DNA from: Helichrysum umbraculigerum
Lineage: Eukaryota > Streptophyta > Magnoliopsida > Asterales > Asteraceae
Length of the DNA: 64,000 nt
Direction: 5' to 3'
Assembly: GCA_949592205.1 (NCBI GenBank)
Contig: CATIUR010000015.1
Location: 864,001 to 928,000 of the forward strand
The position numbers and the translations under genes are program-made. The first letter of the stretch is position 1. Each line of letters starts with the position of its first letter. Under the pieces are notes generated by a model, which did no database searches, was not told the origin of the DNA, and worked only from the letters and a program-made list of their open reading frames with translations. Of the stretch, positions 1-10,829 are shown piece after piece.

Positions 1-16
1 GAGGACAAGCAACGTA

Positions 17-31
17 TAAGTGTGGGATACT
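17..31 (+). promoter_or_regulatory. Polypurine tract of E0
   Basis: The tract TAAGTGTGGGATACT lies directly before the LTR start. The same motif precedes the 3' LTR of element N and is the usual plus-strand primer type of Athila-like elements. It sets the orientation of E0 as plus. Confidence 0.65.
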
Positions 32-540
32 TGATGTGACCTAAAAAGTCATGTTTTTAGGCACATTATTCTGCACTTATTGGACTTATATTTGGTGAAA
101 TCATCTTAAAATATCTATTATTTACTTAAAATCATCAAAGTAGTCTAATTATTGGCGTTGCTGTTAAAATCACCAAAAACATCCGTTTATCATGCAAAAC
201 GAGGCAAATAACGTCACCTTAAATATACCCTTCTTAAATCACTTATGGAATTAGTTCTTAATTCATATTTTATGATTCCGTAGGGAAATCCAAGATCGGT
301 GGTGAAAGAATCAGAAGAAACGGACGAAAGACGAACAAGATACACAGTCTAAAAGCTCTCCGATCGTCATCCGGAACACGCAAAAGATAAAGACCTCCAA
401 ATATGGCAAACTTCGTGTCATTAGAAGCGTAACGGAAAAACGAAGCCAACGGCGCAAGAATCAAGCCAAACGGACTCCAAACGAAGAAGATACGGATAAA
501 CCAAGCAACCGAGAAGTCAGTATACAGCAAATGGAGCACC

Positions 541-697
541 ATACCCCCTCCAAGGTGCCGTATACCCCCCTCTAAGGTGCCGTATACCCCCTTCAGGGTG
601 CCGTATACCCCCTCCAAGGTGCCGTATACCCCCTCCAAGGTGCCGTATACCCCCTTCAGGGTGCCGTATACCCCCTCCAAGGTGCCGTATACCCCCT
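541..697 (+). repeat. Tandem array of GCCGTATACCCC units in the E0 LTR
   Basis: About eight copies of a 21-22 bp unit with the core GGTGCCGTATACCCCC, alternating between CTCCAA and CTTCAG/CTCTAA spacers. It lies 64 bp upstream of the TATA box. The array is related to the CCGTATACGG palindromes of element N, but here mostly one half of the dyad is kept. Confidence 0.85.
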
Positions 698-760
698 TAT
701 GATGCTTTGGTGCTTGTTCTTGATGCTTAAAGACTTGTACCTCTCCTCCACCACTTCTCC

Positions 761-768
761 TATAAATA
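761..768 (+). promoter_or_regulatory. TATA box of the E0 LTR
   Basis: TATAAATA is followed about 30 bp later by a pyrimidine-rich leader with CTCTCATTT and CTCTCTAG runs, a typical plant LTR promoter layout. The position matches the TATA of the related N LTRs. Confidence 0.6.
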
Positions 769-843
769 CCAAGCCACATTTCTCATTTCAACACACCACT
801 CATATCATTTCTCTCATTTCTCTCTCTAGAATTAGGTTATCAT

Positions 844-953
844 TCTCTCTCTAGCACTACTCTTAGGAGTTAGAGGAGAATTAGTAGGTAATTAGCATCC
901 TCTCTCTAGCACTACTCTTAGGAGTTAGAGGAGGATTAGTAAGGTAACTTTTG
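844..953 (+). repeat. 55-bp tandem duplication in the E0 leader
   Basis: Two near-identical copies, period 55 bp, of a CTCTCTAGCACTACTCTTAG segment just downstream of the putative start site. The N LTRs hold a single copy of the same segment on the minus strand, so the duplication is private to E0. Confidence 0.75.
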
Positions 954-2662
954 TAATAGAGTTGGAATTCTTGGAGGATCTCCTTTGTAATATTGTTCGG
1001 GATATTTCGGAGCTCTATCCGTGTAATCTTTCAGCTACTATTCAATCTACGCAATACTTTTGGTTATTTCTATCCTTATCTCTCATAATGTTGCATGCTA
1101 TTATTATGTTTGATTTAGGATACATTGCCATGATTAGTGAGTAGATTAGCTATTGTGTTTGTTATGATGTAGTTAGCTTGTTAATACTTTGGGTGATGCT
1201 ACTTTAAATATAATTGGGATAACATCGTTATGAAACAACGGAGGTAACGTTATACGGCTTTCATTTGTATAGCACCGGAAACATCACGAATGTGTGTAGT
1301 ACGGAACGTAGAAGCTATGAAAGTCATGGGCACAATCCGTTGTGGAATAATGATCCCAATTGTTAAATATTGAAAACCGGTGTACTGTTAACTATACATT
1401 TATGATTTTAAACTAAACTATCATCTTTCCTCCAATAAACATGGTTAGAACCTTTATGACAAGGAGTAGCTAACTTTGTTCAGACGGTCACTACCTATCT
1501 ATGTTTTCCAAAATAAACATGGTCTGATTTTGTAACTAGTGGAAATACTGTTTAAACTATCGTATAGTACACCGTGAATTAATCAGGGATTTATTGGGAC
1601 TGAATCATTAAAGTGAACGGGATGTTTAGCTATCATAGATGGTTTTACTGTAATACAAACTTAGATAATTTGAGTTCAGATGTTTGTAAAGTATGTAATC
1701 CAGTTAAAGCCCTAAAACGACTGAGTATCCGGTATAACGTTGGAAACACCTTTGGTGGAGTACAAACACGTGAAAACCTTGGAAAGGTCGAAGGCTGTAT
1801 ACTGTATTGCATCCTGGCATAGTCTGTGATCCAGGAAAGACCGTAATACGGGTGAATACACAGTATAACATTGGAAACTCCTCTCGTGCAGTACAATTAC
1901 ATACAAACTGTGGAAAACCCTGTGGGTCGAAGACTGTATCATAGCCGAATATCTCTTAACTCAATCACAACCATTAATGTATATGTTAATCAGTCACCAC
2001 CTGTCTTAAATCTTAAATGCCTTGCCTAGCTTAGATATCTCTGTCTGTGTTAAGAAAGATCAGTAGATAAATTGCGGACTGTCGCCTTATTCCTGCACCC
2101 CATCTGGAGGGTCACCTAGTCTCGTCACAAGAGACGGTGAGGAGGGTTTCAAGATAGTCCGATCTGATCAGAATCCTGACAGCCTAGTACTCAGTGACAT
2201 ACTGATCGGTTGACCTGATCAGTAGGGTGCTAGTGTTTACACCACAAGGTATCTACGTGAACGTAAGACACAAACCTTAAAAGACGTTTTCAAATATAAA
2301 ACCCCAAATACAGCATCACCCTACGTAAAAGCTAACGAAGTCATAACAAACATAAGTCCCCTTATACTGATTCAACCTACCGCTTTTAATTACTGTTTTT
2401 AATTAGTTTAAATTTAATTAGGACCTAAGTATAAACCCCCACTCAAAACTATTTTCAAACCATCGCTAATTTTAACTGTTTGTCCCGACAAGTCGTTTCC
2501 CAATACGATTAACTCTTTAGAATGACCCTAGGTCATACTTCAGCAATACAGCTCTAGTAGAACTTAGGTCCCCAGCAAAATATAAATTTTTAAAACTTCC
2601 ACCGACGTGCTGCCATACGGTCGCGTTGACGACGTGTGACTGCTGGTGGCACGTCACGGACA

Positions 2663-2888
2663 ATTTCATGAGTTGGCAAGAATTAGACCTCATCGTGTGG
2701 CACTCGAAGCTAAGAGAATTGAGAAGTACACCAACGGCTTTGTTCTGGAAACTCGCGAGATGGTAGAAGTGACTGAGCCTCCTACTATCCATGGCGTAAT
2801 ACTGATGGATGGATTGTTAATCGGTGAAAACATTAAGGCTGGGAATGTAGAAACAATACCAAGAATGAGAGGGTATTCAAGAGATTGA
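2663..2888 (+). pseudogene. Gag fragment of the Tekay element
   Basis: The conceptual protein reads FHELARIRPHRV followed by KRIEKYTNGFVLETREMVEV and EPPTIHGVILM. This is the C-terminal half of the chromovirus gag domain, which forms the particle shell and packages the element RNA. The upstream half is missing because the E0 LTR interrupts it. An apparent ATG at 2646 lies in or beside the LTR border and is not a real start. The frame stops at 2888 and no zinc knuckle can be recognised downstream. Confidence 0.7.
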
Positions 2889-5034
2889 TGGATACTAACA
2901 CATGAAGAGAGGGTTACACTTGTTCACATCTTATGTGAGTAAAATGTAACTACTATCATCACACATCTGCACCATGTTGTATTTATTCAAACTGAAACTT
3001 AAGAGGTTGCTTTACAATTGAATGTCGGATGACAGCTTGTCAAGGGGCACCAATCAACACAGTAGGAAACTCGATGGCTTGTTTTGAGTGGGAGACTTTG
3101 AAATAATTTTATTAATGAGTGCGCATAGAGACTAAAAGACATTATATAAGGGTGTACTTTAGTGCTGGAAGATTACTCTTTTAGCATTGACTTGTTGCCC
3201 TTCGGACTCAGAAGTTTTGGTGTGGTTGAGGGAATGGATTAGTTGACGAAATTTAGGTAGAAATTGTACGTTTGAGAAAGTATTTTGTATACCACTTAAA
3301 TGGTGGTGTAATACCTGAGATTTTCATATAACACTTCAAAGACGAAAAGAAACAACTCATGAGCGTAAAAGCTAATAATATAAAATTTCAAATATTCTGT
3401 TATCGACGATTCCCTCGAGGTCTTCCCGGAAAGACTTAGAAGGACTATATCCCTCTGTACTCATAACGTTTGTATTGATCTTATTCTTGGAGCAACCCCA
3501 GTTGCAAAAGCTCCAAATCGCTTAACACTATTAGAATGCAAGAATTATATAATCGATTTTAAGATGCTCCAAGACAAGGGTCTTATTCACCCTAGTCATT
3601 CTCTTTGGGGAGCACATGTATTATTTGTTAAAAAGAAAGATGGTTCTTTTCATTTGTGCATAGATTATCGTGAACTTAACAAATTTACGGTCAAGAATCG
3701 CTGTCCTCTTCCAAGGATGGATGATTTGTTTGATCAACTTCAAGGTGTTCGGTGGTTTTCAAAAATCAATCTTCATTCTGGTTACCATCAATAGAGGGTA
3801 CCTGAATCAGATATACCTAAGATTGCGTTTAGTACTCGTTACGAACATTTCAAATTTCTCGTTATGTCTTTCGATCTTACTAATGCGACTATAGCATTCC
3901 TATATTTAACGAACGCGTATATAAGCCGCATCTTGATGAATTTATCATACTTTTCATTTGCGACGTTCTGAATTATTCTAAAACCAAGGAAGAGCATGAA
4001 GTCCCTTTGAGACTAATCCTGGAGTTTCTTTTGAAAGAAAAGGTCTATGCCATATATTCAGAGTTCGAAATTTGACTACAAGAGGTTTGTTTTGCTTGGG
4101 CACATTGTGAACAAAGAAGTTATTCATGTGTATTTTAGCAAAATAGAAGCTGTAAAGGGATGGAAGGTCCCACAGCTATCGGGAAGGTTCGTAAAGTATT
4201 TGGGATTCACAGGTTATTATCGGCATTTTATCGGGAGTTTTTCAAGGATCGCTCTACTGCTCACAAAATATGTGTATATATAAGCTTGTTTGGGGTAAGA
4301 ACTTAGAAGAAGCTTTTCAAACAGTGAAGGTTGACGGATCGGAGGATTTCGTTGTATATTGTGATGCATCAGACTTAAGTCTAGGTTGTGTGTTAATTAA
4401 AGGGGGAAGGTAATCGCATTCATGAAAATTTCTATACTACCCACGAATTGGAACTTGAAGCGGTAGCATTCGTACATATGTGTTGAAGACACTACTTGTA
4501 TGAAATGAAGAACGTTACTCATACCGATCATAGGAGATTTTTAACACATATATGTTCAAAAGAAGTTGAACACGATACAAATGAGGAAGCTCGAATTATT
4601 TAGCGGTTGCAATTGTGAAATTTGTTTCTACTGGGGGAAGACTGATGTGTTGCATATGTTTTGAGTAGGAAGAAAAAGTTTGCCAAGGTGAGTGCAAGTC
4701 AAAGTTTGACGATACACTCTGGTATTAAGGATAAGATGTTCAAAATTCAAAATGAAGCGTTAAGGATACTCATATACAAAACAAAAAGTTGCGCGGGTTA
4801 GACAAACATTTGGAACAAAAAGTGGACAAGATGTTACATCATGGAAAAGATTATGGATTCCTTTGCTTGGTGGTCTATGGACACTAGTAATGGGCAGAGT
4901 ACATAAGTCAAAATATTTCATACAACGGGAGTTGTTAAGAAGTAGTATGATATCATGGATTTAGATTGGTGTCTGGGAATGAAGAAGGACATCATTTAAT
5001 ACATTCTTCACGAAACTCAATGCATGATCTGTTC
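2889..5034 (+). pseudogene. Protease-RT-RNase H-integrase start of the Tekay element
   Basis: The fragments can be read in shifting frames. A protease tail with SIDLLPFGLRSFGVVEGMD lies near 3170-3235. The protease-RT linker (GATPVAKAPNRL) lies near 3490-3525. RT follows with LFVKKKDGSFHLCIDYRELN (about 3621-3680) and a KINLHSGYHQ segment ending at 3794. The catalytic DD box is degenerate, near 3940-3970. RNase H has EDFVVYCDASDLSLGCVL near 4340-4395. The integrase zinc region ends with TQCMICS at 5034. Many stops and indels exclude function. The integrase reading resumes at 14295 after the nested element. Confidence 0.75.
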
Positions 5035-8000
5035 TGTCGCACCCCCAAATTTACAGTGCGGAAGTGGGTCGGTTCGGGGCACGACTAATCAATAATCACA
5101 GAACATAGGTACATAATGAACGACTCTAAATGAGACGTTTGAAATTACATTACATTAAAGTAATAAGTTTTAAAAAATAGTTGAAGTTCGCAAAAGAGAT
5201 ACTAGAGATTTTCTTCATAACTAGTAATACAAAAATAATGTAAGAAAATCTCCAGCAAAAAGATTATGCATGCGACTCGAGCTAGGATCCTGATGGGCCG
5301 ATCCTACTAAAGCAAGGTTACCTGAAAATGCATAATAAAACAGTCAGCTATAAAGCTGGTGAGTTCACAGGTTTTATCTGAAAACAGTAATATGATTGAT
5401 AAAACAATTGATGAAGAATAAAATTTATACTTTAGTAAATTCAGTGATTTAGAGTGTAAATTCTTATATGAAGGTGTGGCCCCGAATGTGTCTTGAAGTC
5501 TTAGCTTCTATTATTGTTTATCTAGTTTCGGTTTTCTCGAAAGTCCTAAGTCTAGGTTTCTTGAAGTATTCTTGAATTTCTATTTCTTGAATTTCTTAAG
5601 TTCTTGACATTTCTAGCAATCTAAGGTTCTTGACATTCTTGACAATTTCTTGCCATAAAGGTTCTTGACATTTTCTTGACATTCTCGACAATTTCTTGCC
5701 GTAAAGGTTCTTGACATTTTCTTGACATTCTCGACAATTTCTTGCCGTAAAGGTTCTTGACATTCTCGACAATTTCTTGCCGTAAAGGTTCTTGACATTT
5801 TCTTGACATTCTCGACAATTTCTTGCCGTAAAGATTCTTGACATTCTCGACAATTTCTTGCCGTAAAGGTTCTTGACAATTTCTTTCCATTTCTAGCACA
5901 TAGAATTCTTGACATAAATAGTATAATATACCAAACTATTGTAAGCTACTTTTATGTTTTCGCAACTCCAAGTTTAACAAGTGAGATGATGCTTCTAGGC
6001 GATGTTCACTTAAGTGCTAGTATAAGTCTAGTGATTGTAGAGCTTAGGTGTAGAGAGACCTAAAGTCCCTAGGAGAATGTACCTGTACGAGTCTAGGTAT
6101 TAACAAGCTCTAGGATACTTAATATATTTAAGAATATTAAGAAAAGTTACTGATGTTAAAACATAGCATGTTTGTTATAAAAGTCATCGAAATGATTTGT
6201 GTATTCATTAAACAATGAATAGCGAGTAAAACGAGTATGCATTCTCCCCCGAAAACAGTAAAATAGTTGAAAGAGTGGGGCCATGAACTCACCTGAGTTT
6301 AGCAACAGCTAGCAAATAATCAAATAAGCAAGCAATGAGTGTCCCAAAGTGCAACCTCTTCTAACATCCTAAACGTATAAGGTTGTAAGTAAGTAGATAT
6401 CTCAAAAGGCCATCTATGTAAGTGGAGGGTTAATGTCCACTTAAATCAATAAGGTAGGTGGAGGGTTAATGTCCACCTAAAACTAGTTCACTCAACTAAT
6501 ATGTCCAAGTATGTTTGTTCAAATATGTTTATCAAAAACAAGTACGACCTGTTGGTGAAAGTTTGTAATAATAATTCATTTAGACATTATTATTAAGTTT
6601 GTTTCGTTGTATATTATTTATCATGTGTCGCTTACAAATTATTTAGTTCGTAAAAAGCTCAAACCGTAGGTCAAAGTTGGTCAACTCGTTGGTCAAAGTT
6701 GGTCAAACCTGGTCAAAGTCATTAATTAAGTCACCCAAACCCATTTTTGTTACCACTTTCCAAAAATAATAAGTTTGTCGGTTTTTAGAAATCGAGCCCC
6801 GTTTTTGTTGACTTAGTCAAACCTACTCGGTTTGACCCGAAACTTTTCCAAAACCCTTAGATATGTTCAAAAGTCCCAAAAAGTCATTCCTTCTATTTTA
6901 GCAAGCCCAAAAGTGTCGGTTTTTATGTTATAACAAAATCAATCCCAAACTTAGTTTTTCAGAATTTCCATCCACTTGTTCTATATATTAAAAATATCAA
7001 ACGTCCAAAATCAAATACAACAAAATTTCCAGGTGTTCCCCCATGTGTTACTTAGCTTCAGTAATTTTTATAGATCTAACTAAAATGTTTTACTATTTTT
7101 AATCGTTATTTCTCTCTCCTATACTCGGTTTTGGTGACATGCAAGAAGATCTAATTTCTGGGCAAAAACCTTACTGATCCAGTAAAAGTGGCCAACATAA
7201 AAGTTGTAGCCAACGAAATTTTTAAACTTTTGGCATTGGTTTCAAGTCATTTGGAGGTGTGTAGCTCTAGATATGGCCAAAACACTGAGATAAAAGTTTC
7301 TGACTTTCAGAGATAGATTATCTATGTGATTTAACAAAAAATATTAAAAATAGTAAACGAATTCATAAAAATATGAGGTTTGAGAGGTTGGAAAGTTGAC
7401 TTCTTGAACTTAATTGTAGGCTATAAAAACGTCCATTTTCATGAAGAAATGAATTTTATAAAATTCGTTGAAGTAGATAAGACTTTCTGGACAGAAAGTT
7501 TTCTTGCATTCTTATGAGTTTTAAGTTAAGAAAATGAGTTTTTGTGTAATATTTTGTTATAATACTTGTTGAGTGAACCTTTTAACATGCTAATAAGAGT
7601 ATTAAGAGGTAGAATGATTCCTCACAATGATGTTATGATGATGAGAAGGAGATGGAGATGCTTTTCTTGAAGTTTCCTTGCAAAAAGATGAAGTTTTGAG
7701 GTGGTGGTTATATGGTGGTTTATGGTGGTCAAAGGGTGATGATGGGTGGTCAATGGTGGTTGTGTGGTGGTCTTGTGGAGGTGATTCTCCATATTTTAGA
7801 GAGAGAGGATGAGTGTGTAGAGAGAAGGGAGAGGATTTGAGTGAAGGAGTGAAAGTTGTAATGAGTGAAATGAGTAGAGATTGCATGTATGCATGTAATG
7901 TGTATGGTTTAGAAGTTGGTGATCACATGGGGGGTCTTGGGCAGATTTTTAGGTGGTCCCACACCATGTGGGAGTGTTTTCAAATTTTAACTCTCGGTCT

Positions 8001-8500
8001 GTGTTGTGTACTGTGTTCGTTTATTCTTTATTTGTGTTAAAACGTTAAATCGTGTAACGTTTTCTTTCGTCGTTTTAATTCGTAATATATTTGGGACAAA
8101 TTTTCATTAAAGTATTATTAAAATACTTTATATTGAGTTTTCAAATTAATTATTGACATTCGTTTGGTGGCCGAATTCCATTCGCGCGTTTTTTACCATG
8201 TTTGTTACGTTTTAAACAATACGTCTATGTTTTTCGTGTATTATTATATAAAAAGAATAATATATGATAAATAACTTCTAAAAATATATTTAAGTTATTT
8301 ATAGAAATATTTTCACCAAAGTCGTATATTGTGTCGAACTCCGTCCGATCGTTTTGCGCAATTATAGATAAACACATAATCACGTGAGTGTATATTCAAA
8401 TATACATGTAATTACAATTATTTAGCATAATACAAACTAAATACAAGTAATTAGGGTTTCGGTTAGGTTTAACAATTGACCTAAGTTGACGGGTGTTACA
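5035..8500 (-). repeat. 3' LTR of the gag-only element
   Basis: Starts TGTCGCACCCCC and ends GGGTGTTACA on the plus strand. By eye it is nearly identical to 10830-14294 with scattered substitutions and 1-2 base indels. A pyrimidine-rich leader on the minus strand (about 7790-7870) suggests a transcription start there. The tandem array at 5612-5915 lies about 2 kb downstream of that start. Confidence 0.92.
5612..5915 (-). repeat. TTCTTGACA tandem array in the 3' LTR
   Basis: About six to seven higher-order units of some 35-48 bp, each built from TTCTTGACATT, CTCGACAATTTC and TTGCCGTAAAGG blocks, some with an extra TTTCTTGACATT insertion. The three overlapping minus-strand ORFs over it are products of the repeat period (poly-MSR type) and not genes. 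Confidence 0.9.
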
Positions 8501-8515
8501 TTCTCCCCTTGTTAG
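8501..8515 (-). promoter_or_regulatory. Polypurine tract of the gag-only element
   Basis: On the minus strand, ACGAAATTCTCCTAAC is followed by AAGGGGAGAA and then the LTR start TGTAACACCC. This is the same layout as the tract before the Tekay LTR at 15469, so the element belongs to the Tekay lineage. Confidence 0.75.
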
Positions 8516-8627
8516 GAGAATTTCGTCTCAAAATTTAGTCGGTGATAGAGATTAGCGCGGCATCTTAAGAGTAAGATGAGTGAGTTTCTTAGGCATCTGA
8601 TTCTAGTATTTATTGTCACGATCTAAG

Positions 8628-8765
8628 TTCTTAACTTCTTGGTCTATAGTTTCTTGGCCTACAATTTCTTGATCTATAATTTCTTGACTACGGTTTCTTG
8701 ACCTATGATTTGTTGATCTATGTTTTCTTGATTTGAGTTTCTTGACATAGTGGTCTTGAAATGGT
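8628..8765 (-). repeat. Short tandem TTTCTTGACCTA repeats in the internal region
   Basis: About seven to eight imperfect copies of an 18-20 bp unit (TTTCTTGACCTAT and variants) between the gag end and the 3' LTR. They share the TTCTTGAC core with the LTR array, so the motif occurs both in the LTRs and inside. Confidence 0.75.
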
Positions 8766-9013
8766 GTTTTGTTTCTACTATGAGTTTCTAGTAGTCATGG
8801 TCTCTCATTCGTACATTATCTAGTTCTTATCTTATCTTGCTCCCCTTGTTAGAATTAACGTCCTACAGACGGTGAGAGAACTTAATACTTAAGATGAATA
8901 TCGATATAATGGAGGTGAGTATCTACGAGTAATGAGAAATGTGCATCTTGAGATATACGAGTATTGAAAAGCCGATTTGTTATGGGATACATAACCTAAT
9001 ATTATTTGACGCC

Positions 9014-10050
9014 TTAGCGGGCGTAGTTGTTTCGGTGGTCATTCTTGTTCTTGCGTTTTGGACAATCCCGCATGATGTGTCCGGTATCACCACACTCGAA
9101 ACAAGCTCCTAATGGGTTTGTGGTGTCAGTTGTAGGGAGAAATTTACAGTCCCTAGTTCGATGTCCCCTTATCTTGCATTTTCCACAGGGTTTGCTGCAG
9201 GGGCTGCATGATGATGGTTACAGTCAGTGCAGTATGGCAGTTGACCTCCATAACCGCTCTTGTCGTCAAACCCGCTAGCGTAGGCCTTGGTTGTTTTCGG
9301 TCTCTTGGGTGGTTGTTGATACATGTTATCGTTGCTAGAACCTTCACTCCGTCCCCTTTTGTTGTTTCCAGTGATAGGGTTTTCACGTCGAACCATTTGA
9401 GCCATGAGTTCATGTGCCATAAGGATGGCATTCTGAATTGTTTCTGGTTTTGATGAGGTGACATTTCCCTGAATACTCTCTGGAAGTCCGCGGATGTATC
9501 TCTCGATACGTTTGCGTTCAGGATCAACCATAGAAGGGCAGAGAAGAGCGAGTTGTTGGAACCTAGTGGTATAACCAGTGATATCGGTTCCCTGTACTGT
9601 TAGATGCCAGAATTCATCTTCTAGTCTCTGAAGTTCTTCATTGGGACAGTACTCATCGCTTAACATCTTTTTCAGTTCTTCCCACGGAAGTTGATATGCA
9701 ACATCGATTCCTACTGATTGAGCATGCGAGTTCCACCAAGTCAAAGCACTGTCTGAAAGGGTACAGGTGGTGTACTTGACCTTGCAGTCTTTGGGGCAGT
9801 TGCAGATCCGGAAGACTGATTCCATTTTCTCTATCCATCGGATTAAGCCGATAGCACCTTCAGTGCCTTTGAAGTTCAAGGGTTTGCAGTTTAGGAAGTC
9901 TTTGTGAGTACAGGGTTTGGTTGGCGGGGGGTTGTTGTTTATACCATTGCTACCAGGTCCTTGTTGTTGGGCCGCGAGGGCTTGAGCTACACTTTGAGCA
10001 ATCAGTTGGGCGATTTCGGTATCGCTATACGTGTGTCGTCTTGGAGGCAT
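9014..10050 (-). pseudogene. Gag of the gag-only element (zinc knuckle frameshifted)
   Basis: Gag forms the virus-like particle and binds element RNA. The frame opens at 10050 with MPPRRHTYSDTEIAQLI, then an Ala/Gln-rich stretch and a full retrotransposon gag domain: LNFKGTEGAIGLIRWIEKME near residues 60-80, ALTWWNSHAQ near 105, YCPNEELQRLEDEFWHL near 140, RYIRGLPESIQGNV near 190. The open frame stops at 9169. Just past it, in another frame, come CKIRGHRTRDC and a complete CCHC knuckle CFECGDTGHIMRDC, ending at a stop at 9014-9016. The frame change near 9183-9230 falls in the first knuckle. No pol follows. The upstream start fits its position about 770 bp after the PBS. Confidence 0.85.
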
Positions 10051-10814
10051 GTTGAGATATGATGTATCAATCGATAATAGAAAATAACAGGATTGTAATC
10101 CTACAAGATCGTATGTTAGAGATCACAAGAGTTTGAGTTTATAATATGTGTCAGGAATTTGTAGCATTTAGATTTGGAATTCGTACGGATGAAAGTGATG
10201 TTATTAACAGTATGCGATAAATAGGGTTTTGCTGGTGGAGACCTAGTAGTTCTCCTAGTAGTACGTTTCAATTGTGATCTCGAAGGATAAGGATGGTAGG
10301 AAGAATGCGCAACGATGTCTTCCTACTGAGCTCGTAGTGGTACATCGGAAAGTGTTGCAAATGATTACGTGTGAATAAATAGATAGGCGGTAGCGGATGA
10401 GAACGAGTCGCGTGCTTTATATTGAATGATGTTACATTAGCCATACTTGGCATTTTTGATGACGTGAGCGTTAGCGAAAATATTGTCGAGTGATGGTGGC
10501 ATATATATATATTCAATATATATAATAACATAGAAAGTAGTACCCATGTAAGGCCTATTCATATATACCTACAGTACATATAATAGCCTAGAGTGTCTAG
10601 CACATAACAATCAGAGTCAACTAACGTATTCCTGTTTCAATATAACCCCTTTCAGATCTCACATCATCTTTATTTAATTGTACATAGTTAGCTATGCTAT
10701 GTTAAATTAAACTTGTATGATGTAATTTCTGAACCGGTTATACCTAATGAGGAATACTTCCTAACGGTCATAGTCTAGGCCCACTAAATGCAACCTAGTT
10801 CACTATAACCTTAG
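10051..10814 (-). other. Leader of the gag-only element
   Basis: An untranslated stretch between PBS and gag. It includes a TA-rich run near 10500-10525. I see no ORF with protein-like composition. A role in packaging is expected from its place in such elements but is not shown by the sequence. Confidence 0.55.
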
Positions 10815-10826
10815 GCTCTGATACCA
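10815..10826 (-). promoter_or_regulatory. PBS for initiator-Met tRNA
   Basis: On the minus strand TGGTATCAGAGC follows the 5' LTR end by three bases. This is the complement of the plant initiator methionine tRNA 3' end and fixes the minus orientation of the element. Confidence 0.92.
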
Positions 10827-10829
10827 ATC

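Larger units (their letters stand above)
1..2662 (+). mobile_element. E0: 3' end of an Athila-type LTR retrotransposon
   Basis: The first 31 bases are the end of an internal region with a purine-rich tract, followed by a 3' LTR that starts with TGATGTGACC. The LTR is clearly, though distantly, related to the reverse complement of the LTRs of element N (36565-38937 and 46407-48780). They share the opening about 200 bases, a GTATAC-containing repeat array, the TATA/leader region and a tail rich in CCCCAGC. The right border is placed near 2656-2662, where sequence reading as Tekay gag begins, so E0 appears to be inserted in that gag. Its coding part and left TSD lie outside the window. Confidence 0.75.
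32..2662 (+). repeat. 3' LTR of E0
   Basis: An LTR of about 2.6 kb beginning TG. It contains a tandem array (541-697), a TATA box (761-768), a duplicated pyrimidine-rich leader (844-953), then a long R/U5 part without any convincing ORF. The 3' border is approximate: candidates ending in CA are 2656 and 2662. The short ORFs inside it have no recognisable protein features. Confidence 0.65.

Noticed and set aside
270..779. 169-codon minus-strand ORF
   Set aside because: It lies over the E0 LTR array and promoter; its GVYGTLEG repeats are just the tandem units read in antisense.
5596..5915. Three overlapping minus-strand ORFs of 85-100 codons rich in MSR and ARNCRECQE repeats (and twins at 11391-11710)
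   Set aside because: They are produced by the tandem repeat period in the LTR; all three frames are open for the same reason.
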